A stretch of DNA of 64,000 bases, taken from contig NZ_MSJP01000006.1 of the NCBI RefSeq assembly GCF_014596525.1, positions 1 through 64,000 on the forward strand. Direction: 5' to 3'. The notes beneath the pieces were generated by a model, which saw only the letters and a program-made list of their open reading frames with translations, was not told the DNA's origin and searched no databases. This document shows positions 9,483 to 18,134 of the stretch, in pieces (position 1 is the first letter of the stretch; each line of letters begins with the position of its first letter). The translations under genes were made by a program, and so were the position numbers. The stretch is from Streptomyces sp. CBMA291 (GTDB lineage Bacteria > Actinomycetota > Actinomycetes > Streptomycetales > Streptomycetaceae).

Positions 9483-10733
9483 GTGAAGAACCGCCACCTC
9501 GCCTGCCCCATGGCAGCCGCCACCGCCCTCGCCCTCGCAGGCTGCGGGATGCTCCCGGGCGGAGGGGGCGGGACGAAGACCGTCAACGTCTGGCTCATGC
9601 GGGAGAGCGTCAGCGAGGACTTCCTCAACCGTTTCACCAAGGCGTACGAGGACGAGCACGACGGCGTCAAGCTCAAGTTCACCGTGCAGGAGTGGACGGG
9701 CATCGGCAAGAAGGTCACCGAGGCCATCAAGGGCTCCGGCGGACCCGACGTCATCGAGGTCGGCAACACGCAGGTCGCGCAGTACGCCGACACCGACAGG
9801 CTCTTCGACCTCACCCTGGAGTCCGTCCGCGACCTCGGCGCCGAGGACTGGCTGCCCGGTCTCGCCCAGCCCGGCAGCATCGGCGGATCCCAGTACGGCA
9901 TCCCGTGGTACGCGGCCAACCGCATCGTCATCTACAACAAGGACCTGTTCGCCGACGCGGGCATCACCAAGCCCCCGGCCACCCGCGCCGAGTGGCTCAA
10001 GGACACCGAGAAGCTGAACGGCAAGGGCTCCCAGGGCATCTACCTCGCCGGACAGGACTGGTACACCCTGGCCGGCTTCATCTGGGACGAGGGCGGCGAA
10101 CTCGCCACCGACAAGGGCGGCGAGTGGACCGGCGCCCTCGAAAGCCCGGCCGCCCGGCGCGGCATGGCCTTCTACAAGGAACTCCAGTCCCTCGGCTCCG
10201 GCCCCAAGAACGCCGACGAGCAGAACCCCCCGCAGGCCGACATCTTCGCCAAGGGCGACGTGGCCCAGCTCATCGCCGCGCCCTCCGCCGTCGCCGCGAT
10301 CCTCAAGGCCAACCCGGGCCTCAAGGACAAGCTCGGCTACTTCCCGATACCCGGTCTGAAGGAAGGCCAGCCCTGCGCCGTCTTCACCGGCGGATCCGAC
10401 CTCATCATCCCGCAGAACGCACCCCAGCGCACCGCCGCCATCGACGTCGTCAAGGCCCTCGCCGGCGAGAAGTGGCAGTCCGACCTCGCCCGCACCATGG
10501 GGTACGTGCCCAACAAGAAGGGCCTCGCCTCCGTCGTCGCGGGCGAGGAGGCCACCGCCGTCATGGCCCAGGGCGCCGCCCGCGGCCGGGCCACCCCCAA
10601 CTCCGCGCAGTGGGCGAACGTCGAGGCGGACAACCCCATCAAGCCCTACATGACCTCCGTCCTCCAGGGCGGCGACCCGATGCGCGCCGCCAAGCTGGCC
10701 TCGGAGGCGATCACCCAGACCCTCGCCGAATAG
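9483..10733 (+). CDS. Sugar ABC transporter substrate-binding lipoprotein (orphan)
   Basis: The 416-residue product begins with a lipoprotein signal (lipobox LALAGC, acylated Cys at residue 21) and has the fold-typical segments of family 1 extracellular solute-binding proteins (VNVWLMRESVSEDFLNRF, then GPDVIEVGNTQV, GIPWYAANRIVIYNKDLF). Such proteins capture oligosaccharides or related sugars at the outer membrane face and deliver them to a MalFG-type importer. No permease or ATPase gene is adjacent, so it must share a transporter encoded elsewhere. The GTG start follows GAAGG at about 10 bp. Two palindromes in its promoter point to sugar-responsive GntR control. Confidence 0.9.
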   Translation: MKNRHLACPMAAATALALAGCGMLPGGGGGTKTVNVWLMRESVSEDFLNRFTKAYEDEHDGVKLKFTVQEWTGIGKKVTEAIKGSGGPDVIEVGNTQVAQYADTDRLFDLTLESVRDLGAEDWLPGLAQPGSIGGSQYGIPWYAANRIVIYNKDLFADAGITKPPATRAEWLKDTEKLNGKGSQGIYLAGQDWYTLAGFIWDEGGELATDKGGEWTGALESPAARRGMAFYKELQSLGSGPKNADEQNPPQADIFAKGDVAQLIAAPSAVAAILKANPGLKDKLGYFPIPGLKEGQPCAVFTGGSDLIIPQNAPQRTAAIDVVKALAGEKWQSDLARTMGYVPNKKGLASVVAGEEATAVMAQGAARGRATPNSAQWANVEADNPIKPYMTSVLQGGDPMRAAKLASEAITQTLAE

Positions 10734-10807
10734 CATTCAGCGTTCGCACACCCGCGATCCCCCGGACGGTCACGTCGAATCCAGCCGCCCACGGAAGAAG
10801 TAAGGAG

Positions 10808-10832
10808 CCGGGCCACCGCTCGCACGGCCCGG
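10808..10832. terminator. Hairpin between the solute-binding-protein gene and olsB
   Basis: CCGGGCC (10808-10814) and GGCCCGG (10826-10832) form a 7-bp stem with an 11-base loop. It lies 75 bp after the solute-binding-protein stop and 40 bp before olsB, so it could terminate the first transcript or lie in the olsB leader. There is no T-tract. Confidence 0.3.
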
Positions 10833-10871
10833 TTCCGACCTTGCCCCTTCCGTACGCCGGAGGAGTCCGAC

Positions 10872-11666
10872 ATGGCCGCACCGACCCCTACGCTCACCGT
10901 CCCCGCCCAGCCGCACGCCCCCACCGGGCAGCCCGAGCCCCGTTACGTCGTCGGGCTCGCCCGGACCCAGGAGGACGTACGGGCCGCACAGCGGCTGCGC
11001 CACCAGGTCTTCGCCGGAGAACTCGGCGCCCGCCTCGACGGACCCGAGCCCGGCCTCGACATCGACGCCTACGACGCCTACTGCGACCACCTGCTCGTCC
11101 GCGAGGAGACCACCGGCGAAGTCGTCGGCACCTACCGCATCCTGCCGCCCGACCGGGCCGCCGTCGTCGGCAGCCTCTACTCCGAGAGCGAATTCGACCT
11201 CGCCCGGCTCGCACCGATCCGCCACGACCTCGTGGAGGTCGGCCGCTCCTGCGTCCACCCCGCGCACCGGGGCGGCGCCGTCATCGGCCTCATCTGGGCC
11301 GGACTCGCCCGCTACATGACGAACGCGGGCCACAACTGGCTCGCCGGATGCTGCTCCCTGTCCCTCGCCGACGGAGGCACGCTCGCCGCCGCCACCTGGG
11401 ACACCGTCAAGGAGAAGCACCTCGCGCCCGAGGAGTACTGGGTCACCCCGCACAAGCTGTGGAGCCCCGACGGCATCACCCGCCCCGAGGGCCGCACCGA
11501 ACTCCCGCCGCTCCTGCGCGGCTACCTCCGCCTCGGCGCCTGGGTCTGCGGCGCCCCCGCGCACGACCCCGACTTCGGCGTCGCCGACCTCTACGTCCTG
11601 CTCTCGCTGCGCCGCACCAACCCGCGCTACCTCAACCACTTCCTGTCGCTCGTCCCGGCACGGTGA
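10872..11666 (+). CDS. olsB: Ornithine-acyl-ACP N-acyltransferase (OlsB-like GNAT)
   Basis: This 264-residue GNAT-fold protein has the hallmarks of the OlsB/hemolysin-type acyltransferases: RLRHQVFAGELGAR early, CDHLLVREETTGEVVGTYRI, then VEVGRSCVHPAHRGGAVIGL for acyl-donor binding. OlsB N-acylates ornithine with a 3-hydroxyacyl group to make lyso-ornithine lipid. The call is strengthened by the next gene, a PlsC-type acyltransferase coupled through a GTGA overlap; this pair is the standard ornithine-lipid module, whose products substitute for phospholipids under phosphate limitation. ATG 10872 follows AGGAG by 6 bp. Confidence 0.85.
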   Translation: MAAPTPTLTVPAQPHAPTGQPEPRYVVGLARTQEDVRAAQRLRHQVFAGELGARLDGPEPGLDIDAYDAYCDHLLVREETTGEVVGTYRILPPDRAAVVGSLYSESEFDLARLAPIRHDLVEVGRSCVHPAHRGGAVIGLIWAGLARYMTNAGHNWLAGCCSLSLADGGTLAAATWDTVKEKHLAPEEYWVTPHKLWSPDGITRPEGRTELPPLLRGYLRLGAWVCGAPAHDPDFGVADLYVLLSLRRTNPRYLNHFLSLVPAR

Positions 11667-12559
11667 ACGGGCCCGCCACCCCCTCGCCCTGGCTCCCCTC
11701 CTCGCCCTGCGTCCCCGGCCACTGCACCGTCCACCCGCCCCCCGCGCCCGCAGGGCCCGTGGGGGAGCGGGCGGGCACCGTCCGGGCCGTGGCCCGGCTG
11801 ACCGCCGGGCTCGGCGCCGTCGTCCTCGGCATCCTGTGCGCCCCGGCGGCCGGTCTGCTGCCGGCCGCCGCCCGGCTCGCCCTCGTCCGACACTGGACGA
11901 GGGCGGTGGTCCGCGCCTTCGGCGTCCGCGTCCGCTACGAGGGAACGGCCGCCGCCGGGCCGCTCCTGGTCGCCGCCAACCATGTCTCCTGGCTCGACAT
12001 CCCCCTGGTCGCGGGCGTGCTGCCAGGCCGGATGGTCGCCAAGACCGAGGTGCGCGGCTGGCCCGTCCTCGGGCTCCTCGCCGCACTCGGCGGCACCGTC
12101 TTCCTCGACCGCGACCGGCTCAGGGCCCTGCCCGCCACCGTACGGACGATGGCCGGGGTGCTCGCGGACGGCGGCCGGGTCGTCGTCTTCCCCGAGGGCT
12201 CGACCTGGTGCGGCCGGGCCGGGGGACGCTTCCGGCCCGCCGCCTTCCAGGCGGTCCTCGACGCGGGCGCCACGGTCCAGCCGGTGCGTCTGGAGTACGC
12301 CCCCACCGACGCCGCCGCCTATGTCGGCGCCGACTCGCTCGGCGCCTCGATGTGGCGGGTCGTCACCACCCGCCACATCACCGCCGTCGTCCGGCTCCGG
12401 GACCCCCTTCCCGCCTTCCGCCACCCGGACCGGGGGGCCCTGGCGGCGGCGGCTCAGCGGGCGGTCGCCAGCGACAGGGCGAACCTCCCCTCGCCATCCG
12501 TCCACCACCGGTCCAGCTCCAGGTCCGCCTCGGCCAGCTCGGCCCGCACCCCCGCCTGA
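11663..12559 (+). CDS. olsA: Lyso-ornithine lipid O-acyltransferase (OlsA/PlsC-like)
   Basis: This 298-residue member of the 1-acylglycerol-3-phosphate acyltransferase family has the catalytic NHVSWLD motif (the HX4D-type box), the FPEGSTWCG substrate-binding motif and an N-terminal hydrophobic anchor (GLGAVVLGILCAPAAGLL). Next to olsB it should add the second acyl chain to form ornithine lipid. The GTG start overlaps the olsB stop by 4 bp. Its last 106 bp overlap, tail to tail, the 3' end of egtD. The final roughly 35 residues are Ser/Arg/Pro-rich and unlike the family, so the functional protein probably ends before the overlap. Confidence 0.82.
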   Translation: MNGPATPSPWLPSSPCVPGHCTVHPPPAPAGPVGERAGTVRAVARLTAGLGAVVLGILCAPAAGLLPAAARLALVRHWTRAVVRAFGVRVRYEGTAAAGPLLVAANHVSWLDIPLVAGVLPGRMVAKTEVRGWPVLGLLAALGGTVFLDRDRLRALPATVRTMAGVLADGGRVVVFPEGSTWCGRAGGRFRPAAFQAVLDAGATVQPVRLEYAPTDAAAYVGADSLGASMWRVVTTRHITAVVRLRDPLPAFRHPDRGALAAAAQRAVASDRANLPSPSVHHRSSSRSASASSARTPA

Positions 12560-13419
12560 CGGAACTTCGCGGAGACCTCGGTCCGCATCTCCTCGCCCGC
12601 CGCGAACGGCACCGCGAGATCCAGTTCGGGGATCTTCACGGTGAGGGCGCGGCGGGCCCGCAGCCGCATCTCGATCCACTCCTGCTCGCGGTCCCACACC
12701 GCCAGGTGGTCGAAGTCGTCCGGATCGAAGTCCGCCGCCAGCTCCCGGTCGATCACGGACAGCACGTTCTTGTTGAACGCCGCCGTCACCCCCGCCTCGT
12801 CGTCATAGGCCCTGACCAGCGTCGCCTCGTCCTTCACCAGGTCCGTGCCGAGGAGCAGGGCGTCGCCCGGGGTCAGCATCGCCCGCACCGAACGCAGGAA
12901 GGTCCGCCGCTCCCCGGGCAGCAGATTGCCGATGGTGCCGCCGAGGAACGCCACCAGACGCGGGCCCGGTGTCCCGGGCAGCCCGAGCCCCCGGGTGAAG
13001 TCGGCCACCAGGGCGTGCACCCGCAGCTCCGGCCGCTCGGCGAGCAGTGCCTGCGCCGCCCCGGTCAGCGCGGACTCGCTCACGTCCACCGGCACGTAGC
13101 TGTCGAGTTCCGGCAGCAGCGCGTCGATCAGGAACCGGGTCTTCTCCGACGAGCCGGACCCCAGCTCCACCAGGGTCCGGGCCCCGGTGACGGCCGCGAT
13201 CTCCGGCGCCCGCCGCTTCAGGATCTCCCGCTCCGCCCGGGTGGGGTAGTACTCCGGAAGCCGGGTGATCTCCTCGAAAAGCTCACTGCCCCGCGCGTCG
13301 TAGAACCACTTCGGCGGAAGCTCCTTGGGAAAACGGGTCAGCCCGTGGAGGACATCGGCGCGCAGAGCGGCGCCCGTGGCGTCCGGGGCGAGGGTACGGG
13401 TCAGCTGGAACGTGCTCAC
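12454..13419 (-). CDS. egtD: L-histidine N-alpha-methyltransferase
   Basis: EgtD trimethylates histidine to hercynine with three SAM molecules, the first committed intermediate in ergothioneine synthesis. The 321-residue length matches the family. Visible features include the N-terminal FPKELPPKWFYDARGSELFE segment, the SAM-binding LVELGSGSSEKTRF loop and the LGGTIGNLL and FNKNVL stretches near the substrate pocket. The GTG start overlaps the egtC stop (GTGA), so it is the last gene of a coupled egtA-B-C-D operon. Its 3' end overlaps olsA on the other strand. Confidence 0.95.
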   Translation of the reverse strand: MSTFQLTRTLAPDATGAALRADVLHGLTRFPKELPPKWFYDARGSELFEEITRLPEYYPTRAEREILKRRAPEIAAVTGARTLVELGSGSSEKTRFLIDALLPELDSYVPVDVSESALTGAAQALLAERPELRVHALVADFTRGLGLPGTPGPRLVAFLGGTIGNLLPGERRTFLRSVRAMLTPGDALLLGTDLVKDEATLVRAYDDEAGVTAAFNKNVLSVIDRELAADFDPDDFDHLAVWDREQEWIEMRLRARRALTVKIPELDLAVPFAAGEEMRTEVSAKFRQAGVRAELAEADLELDRWWTDGEGRFALSLATAR

Positions 13420-14168
13420 GCGGACGGCTCCTTGAGCGGGGTGAGAGTGACTTCGGTACGGGTGGCGGTCACGAGCGTCCGCTCGGGAACCTCCCGCCAG
13501 CGCGGATCGTCGTCGTACGGCTCCGAGGCCACGACCGTCCGGCCGGAGCCCGTCAGGTACCACAGGCTGTTCCGCCAGGCGGTCGCGTCGATCCGGCCGC
13601 CATCGGTGAGCAGCAGGTTCAGCCGGGAGCCGGGCGCGGCCCCGGCGACCTCCCGGACCGTGGCGGCCAGCGCCTCGCCCGGTGGATCCCCGGCCCGCAG
13701 CCGGTGCAGCACCAGCGCCCACAGAAGCGCCGAGTCGGTGCGCGCCTCGATCCCGAGCAGTTCGCCCGGCGACAGCGTCCCGGCGAGCGGCGCGAGGGAG
13801 TCCGGCCAGCCTTCGACGGCGCCGTTGTGGCTGAACAGCCAGGGCCCGGCAGCGAAGGGAGCCGCTGCCGCCTCCCCGTCGGCGCCCGGCCGGGTGGCCC
13901 CCCGGACCGCCGCGAGCAGCGCTCCCGAGCGGACCACCCGGGCGAGGTCGGCGAAGGACGGATCCCCCCAGATCGGGGCCGCCCGCCGGTACCGGGCGGG
14001 CACCACGTCGCCCTCCGCGTACCAGCCGACCCCGAACCCGTCGGCGTTCACCACGCCACTGATCTGCCTGCGGGGCTCCCAGGACTGGCGCAACAGGCCG
14101 TGCGACGGTGCCACCAGCAGCTCGCCGAGCGTCAACGGATCGCCTACATAAGCGATATGACGACACAT
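13416..14168 (-). CDS. egtC: Gamma-glutamyl-hercynylcysteine sulfoxide amidase
   Basis: This 250-residue class II glutamine amidotransferase-like hydrolase begins MCRHIAYVG, placing the catalytic N-terminal nucleophile Cys at position 2. NADGFGVGWY and SHNGAVEGW are the expected Ntn-amidase motifs. EgtC removes the glutamyl group from the EgtB product. The start overlaps the egtB stop by one base (TGATG), and its own stop overlaps the egtD start, so dosage of the pathway enzymes is probably fixed by coupling. Confidence 0.94.
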   Translation of the reverse strand: MCRHIAYVGDPLTLGELLVAPSHGLLRQSWEPRRQISGVVNADGFGVGWYAEGDVVPARYRRAAPIWGDPSFADLARVVRSGALLAAVRGATRPGADGEAAAAPFAAGPWLFSHNGAVEGWPDSLAPLAGTLSPGELLGIEARTDSALLWALVLHRLRAGDPPGEALAATVREVAGAAPGSRLNLLLTDGGRIDATAWRNSLWYLTGSGRTVVASEPYDDDPRWREVPERTLVTATRTEVTLTPLKEPSA

Positions 14169-15502
14169 CAGGCAAGCTCCGCGTCCCGTGCGGTCCGGAA
14201 CCCGGCGAAGATCTGCCGCCGCACCGGAAGGTCCCAGTTGCGGAAGGTGCCCCGGCAGGCGACCGGATCCACCGCGAACGACCCACCGCGCAGCACCTTG
14301 TGCGCGGGACCGAAGAAGACCTCCGAATACTCCTTGTACGGAAAGGCACGGAACCCCGGATACGGCAGGAAGTCGCTCGCCGTCCACTCCCACACATCGC
14401 CGATCAACTGCCGTACGCCGAGCGGCGAGGCGCCTTCCGGGAAGCTCCCGGCGGGCGCGGGCCGCAGATGCCGCTGCCCGAGATTGGCGTGGCCGGGACC
14501 CGGATCGGCGTCCCCCCACGGATAGCGCCGCGACCGCCCGGACACCGGATCGTGCCGGGCCGCCTTCTCCCACTCGGCCTCGGTCGGCAGCCTGCGCCCC
14601 GCCCAGCGCGCGTAGGCGTCCGCCTCGTACCAGCTCACATGGACGACCGGCTCCTCCTCCGGGACCGGCTCCGTCACCCCGAAGCGGCGGCGCAGCCACT
14701 GCCCGCCGTCGAGACGCCAGAACAGCGGCGCCGCGATGCCGTGCTCCCGGATCTGCGCCCAGCCCTCGGGCCGCCACCAGCGCGGGTCCGTATAGCCGCC
14801 GTCCGCCATGAAGGCCAGATAGGAGCCGTTGGTGACCGGCGTGGTGTCGAGATGGAAGGCGGGCACGAACCGCGCATGCGCGGGACGCTCGTTGTCGAGC
14901 GCCCACGGCTCGCCCGAGGTCCCCATGGTGAACGGACCGCCCGGCACCAGGACTTCGGACGGAAGCGGGCCCGTCCGCAGATCGGGCGGCGGAAGATCGG
15001 GCAGCGCGGACGGCCCCTCCCGCAGCTGATGGGTGATCAGCATCGTCTCGTCGTGCTGCTGCTCGTGCTGCGCGATCATCCCGAAGGCGAACGCCTCGTC
15101 GAGCAGCGGCCGCCCGTCGAACCGGGCCCCGGCCAGCACGTCGAGCACCCGTAGCCGCACGTCCGCCGCGTAGGTACGGGCCTCGCCCGGGGCGAGCAGC
15201 GGAAGCGAGGGACGCGCGGCACGCGGATGCTCGAAGGCGTCGTACAACGAGTCGATCTCGGGCCGCAGCGCCTCACGGCCCGCCACCGCCCGCCACAGCC
15301 ACTGCTCCTCCTGATTGCCGATGTGCGCCAGATCCCAGACCAGCGGCGACATCAACGGCGAATGCTGGGCGGTGAGTTCACCGTCATCGACACAGGAGGT
15401 CAGCAGCGCCGTACGATCCCGCGCGGAGGTCAGCGCGGTCAGCACCCGCCGCCGCAGCTCCTCCTCGCCGGGCCGGCCGAAGTCCGTCTCGCTCACCGTC
15501 AC
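14168..15502 (-). CDS. egtB: Hercynine oxygenase (EgtB sulfoxide synthase)
   Basis: EgtB is a non-heme iron enzyme that joins hercynine and gamma-glutamylcysteine as a sulfoxide using O2. The 444-residue protein has an N-terminal DinB-like four-helix domain carrying the iron ligands (WDLAHIGNQEEQWLWRA and the HEQQHDETM motif). The C-terminal FGE-sulfatase/C-type-lectin-like domain (VLVPGGPFTMGTSGEPW, RLPTEAEWEKAAR, GDVWEWTASDF, VLRGGSF) shapes the substrate site. The GTG start overlaps the egtA stop. Use of gamma-glutamylcysteine agrees with the adjacent egtA and egtC. Confidence 0.95.
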   Translation of the reverse strand: MTVSETDFGRPGEEELRRRVLTALTSARDRTALLTSCVDDGELTAQHSPLMSPLVWDLAHIGNQEEQWLWRAVAGREALRPEIDSLYDAFEHPRAARPSLPLLAPGEARTYAADVRLRVLDVLAGARFDGRPLLDEAFAFGMIAQHEQQHDETMLITHQLREGPSALPDLPPPDLRTGPLPSEVLVPGGPFTMGTSGEPWALDNERPAHARFVPAFHLDTTPVTNGSYLAFMADGGYTDPRWWRPEGWAQIREHGIAAPLFWRLDGGQWLRRRFGVTEPVPEEEPVVHVSWYEADAYARWAGRRLPTEAEWEKAARHDPVSGRSRRYPWGDADPGPGHANLGQRHLRPAPAGSFPEGASPLGVRQLIGDVWEWTASDFLPYPGFRAFPYKEYSEVFFGPAHKVLRGGSFAVDPVACRGTFRNWDLPVRRQIFAGFRTARDAELA

Positions 15503-16758
15503 GACGGCACCGCCTCGAAGTCGTCGGCCGGGCAGCTCCCGGGAATCACGTACTTCTCCTGGAACGCCTCGACGGCCCGCAGCACCTCGGGAGAGGCCCC
15601 GATCCGGGGCAGCGCCTCAAGCGCCGCGGCGAACACCGCACGGGCCGCCGTGTGCAGCTCCGGATCGGCGAGACCGTCCCGGGCCGCCGCGAGCCAGAGC
15701 GGATTGCGCGGCGCCGGTCCCGGCCCCGCCCGCTCCGCGAGCGGCGCCACCGCCCGGTAGACGCTCTCCGCCGCCCGGGGATCGTCGAACACCGCCGTCG
15801 TCACCGCCACCGGCACCATCCAGCCGTCCTCGCCGGGCTGCGCGTCGACCATCCGCAGCTCCAGATGCCCCCTCGGCCGTACCGGCGGGAAGAGGGTCGT
15901 CATGTGATAGGCGAGGTCGTCGGCGTCGGGCGGATACGGCAGGCCCGAGCGCAGCCACTCCCGGAAGGTCAGCCCCTCCGGCACCGCCCACGGCCCCTCC
16001 TCGGCCCGTACGCACATCACCGGGGTGTCCAGGACGTGCGCCGTCCACTCCGTACGAGGGTCCCCGTCCTGGGAAGGCGCGAGGGCGCGAAGGGGATCCA
16101 GATCGGTCCACAGCGCCTGCCGGGTGGACCGCCAGCCCGTCCTGCGGCCCCCGTGCAACGGCGAGTTCGCGAAGGCGGCCACCAGAACCGCGCCGAGCAG
16201 GTGCGCGAGCCGCCATCTGCGGTCGTACCCGAGCGGCCCCGGCTCGGCGAGACCCGCGTCGAGACAGATCTGCACCGAGGCCGACTCGCACATCATCGCC
16301 CGCCCGGCCGGGCCCGTGCGGTCGAGAGCCGCCTCCATCGCGTCGTACCGGGGCTCCTGGAGAACCCGGCCGCGCCGCGCGTGCCAGGGATCCACCCCGT
16401 AGCCGTTGAGGGTGAGACCGAGCGAGGCGAGCGCCGACCGGACCGCCCGCAGATCGGCGGCGAGGGTGTCGAGACATTCCATGAGCGAACCGGCCGGGCG
16501 CGAGCTGAGCTCCAGCTGCCCACCGGGTTCGAAGGTGAGGGACGACACCAGCGGCAGGGACCGCACGGTGTCGAAGGCCGCCGCGATTCTCGGCGGCCGG
16601 ACCGGAAGCCGGGGGTCGCGCAATTCGTGCACGAGCCACTCCAGCTCCACCCCGACGGTACGGGGCGGCCCGGTCTTGAAGCAGATACATCGGAGCAGAT
16701 CCTCCGCTTCCCTCTCGGAGAGAGGGGGACCGCCGTGCGGCGGGCCGCTGAACGGCAT
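15499..16758 (-). CDS. egtA: Glutamate-cysteine ligase
   Basis: The 419-residue protein is an EgtA-type ligase of the GCS2 superfamily that forms gamma-glutamylcysteine for EgtB with ATP. Characteristic stretches are TVGVELEWLVHEL, LTFEPGGQLELSS, MMCESASVQICLD and GHLELRMVDAQPGEDGW. It is the first gene of the ergothioneine operon; ATG 16758 is preceded by a strong AGGAGG at 9 bp. No egtE (the final C-S lyase) is seen in this window, and it is commonly unlinked in actinomycetes. Confidence 0.93.
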   Translation of the reverse strand: MPFSGPPHGGPPLSEREAEDLLRCICFKTGPPRTVGVELEWLVHELRDPRLPVRPPRIAAAFDTVRSLPLVSSLTFEPGGQLELSSRPAGSLMECLDTLAADLRAVRSALASLGLTLNGYGVDPWHARRGRVLQEPRYDAMEAALDRTGPAGRAMMCESASVQICLDAGLAEPGPLGYDRRWRLAHLLGAVLVAAFANSPLHGGRRTGWRSTRQALWTDLDPLRALAPSQDGDPRTEWTAHVLDTPVMCVRAEEGPWAVPEGLTFREWLRSGLPYPPDADDLAYHMTTLFPPVRPRGHLELRMVDAQPGEDGWMVPVAVTTAVFDDPRAAESVYRAVAPLAERAGPGPAPRNPLWLAAARDGLADPELHTAARAVFAAALEALPRIGASPEVLRAVEAFQEKYVIPGSCPADDFEAVPS

Positions 16759-16807
16759 TCGAACACCTCCTGGTCATCGGGACGGGTCCCGGGGAGTTGC
16801 TGACTCC

Positions 16808-16836
16808 ACCTAAAGCCACCCCCGGACGACGTGCAA
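16808..16836 (-). promoter_or_regulatory. egtA: Putative promoter of the egtABCD operon
   Basis: Read on the minus strand, TTGCAC (16836-16831) and TTAGGT (16813-16808) are separated by 17 bp and lie 50 bp upstream of the egtA start. No SigR-type GGAAT/GTT pair was seen here. Confidence 0.35.
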
Positions 16837-17013
16837 GAGCGCCCCCCGTGCCTCGGCCACCGGCCGTCCGAAACCACACGGTCCACCGGCCACGGGACCG
16901 CACTCCCGCACCGTGGCGGTGCCCGGAAAAACCTCACCGCCCCACCCCCCACCACCGGGGCGCCCGGAAAACCCCGTTGCCCCGCCCCCGGCGAAACGAT
17001 CACACTCGCGACC

Positions 17014-17844
17014 ATGAGCGCACGACTGCGCGCCCTCGCGCGCCAGACCGAGGAGATCGTCGCCGCGGGCCACTACCGCGCCCCCGACGGCCGGACCGTC
17101 TCCCTCGGGGAGGACCTGGCCCGCGCACTGGCCGAAACCCGGCTCCACGGCCCCGAACCCGTCCCCGTCACCCCCGACACCGACCGGACCCCCGCGCTCC
17201 CCGTCACCCCGGAGAGCAGCCTCGCCGCCGCCCGCCGGATGACCAGGGCCGACGCCGCCCGCCCGGTCGCCGTCCTGAGCTTCGCCTCCGCCCGCAACCC
17301 CGGCGGCGGCTACCTCAACGGCGCCCAGGCCCAGGAAGAGGCGCTCTGCCGCGCCTCCGCCCTCTACACCACCCTGCTGCGCGCCCCCGACTACTACGCC
17401 CACCACCGCGCCGACCGGGACCCCTTCTACACCGACCGGGTGATCCACTCGCCGCGCGTCCCGGTCTTCCGGGACGACCGGGGCGCTCTCCTCGCCGACC
17501 CCTTCACCGTCGGCTTCCTCACCTCTCCAGCCCCCAACGCGGGCGTCGTCCGCAGCCGCACCCCCGAGCGCGCGGCGCTGCTGCCCGCCGCCCTCGCCAC
17601 CCGCGCCGAACGGGTCCTCGAAACCGCGGCGGCCACCGGATACCGGCGCCTGGTCCTCGGCGCCTGGGGCTGCGGCGTCTTCCGCAACGACCCCGTGCGG
17701 GTCGCGGGAGCCTTCCGGGCGCACCTCACCGGCGCGGGACGCTTCGCGGGCCACTTCGAGGAGATCGTCTTCGCCGTCCTCGACCGCGCCCCGGGAGCGC
17801 CCGCCCTGACCGCCTTCACCCGGGTCCTCGCCCCGCCCGTCTGA
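17014..17844 (+). CDS. Bacterial-type poly(ADP-ribose) glycohydrolase-like protein (TIGR02452 family)
   Basis: This 276-residue macrodomain-fold protein carries the bacterial PARG signature: ASARNPGGGYLNGAQAQEE at residues 91-109, with the GGG loop and two catalytic glutamates. It also has an N-terminal segment typical of the family (LARQTEEIVAAGHYRAPDG) and a C-terminal LVLGAWGCGVFRNDP ADP-ribose-binding stretch. Members hydrolyse ADP-ribose linkages on proteins or nucleic acids. No ADP-ribosyltransferase gene is next to it. The ATG at 17014 is the only start in agreement with the family N terminus. Confidence 0.88.
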   Translation: MSARLRALARQTEEIVAAGHYRAPDGRTVSLGEDLARALAETRLHGPEPVPVTPDTDRTPALPVTPESSLAAARRMTRADAARPVAVLSFASARNPGGGYLNGAQAQEEALCRASALYTTLLRAPDYYAHHRADRDPFYTDRVIHSPRVPVFRDDRGALLADPFTVGFLTSPAPNAGVVRSRTPERAALLPAALATRAERVLETAAATGYRRLVLGAWGCGVFRNDPVRVAGAFRAHLTGAGRFAGHFEEIVFAVLDRAPGAPALTAFTRVLAPPV

Positions 17845-17921
17845 CATGCGGCCCCGATGCCCCCGTGCCAGGCTGAGGGGACACGGACCCCACTCCGACA
17901 CCCGTCACGGGAGGCACGATC

Positions 17922-18089
17922 GTGGGCAGGAAACAGACCCGGACCAACCGGGGAGCGCGTACCGGCGGCCATGAGCACCGGACCGACGCCGCCACGAAGG
18001 AACAGCCCTCGACGCCGAAGAAGGAGCCCACCATGCCCCTGGTGGAGCACGCGTCCCACCGCAAGGAACGCAAGTTCGGCCACAACTGA
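17922..18089 (+). CDS. Small basic hypothetical protein (55 aa)
   Basis: A GTG start at 17922 preceded by GGGAGG (about 8 bp) opens a 55-residue hydrophilic protein rich in Lys, Arg, Thr and Glu, beginning MGRKQTRTNRGA and ending HASHRKERKFGHN. It has no membrane segment. The third codon positions are GC-biased as in neighbouring genes, which supports translation. The function is unknown. It converges with the hydrolase gene at 18135. Confidence 0.6.
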   Translation: MGRKQTRTNRGARTGGHEHRTDAATKEQPSTPKKEPTMPLVEHASHRKERKFGHN

Positions 18090-18102
18090 GCGAGCCCGCC
18101 AC

Positions 18103-18121
18103 GGGGCCCTCGTACGGCCCC
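18103..18121. terminator. Short hairpin between convergent genes
   Basis: GGGGCC and GGCCCC form a 6-bp GC stem with a 7-base loop, placed 14 bp from each of two convergent stop codons. It may terminate in both directions. Confidence 0.4.
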
Positions 18122-18134
18122 GCGCGCGAAACCG

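Noticed and set aside
12559..12697. Minus-strand frame ending at 11627 as a gene opposite olsA
   Set aside because: Gly/Asp/Arg-rich shadow of a PlsC-family gene with intact motifs.
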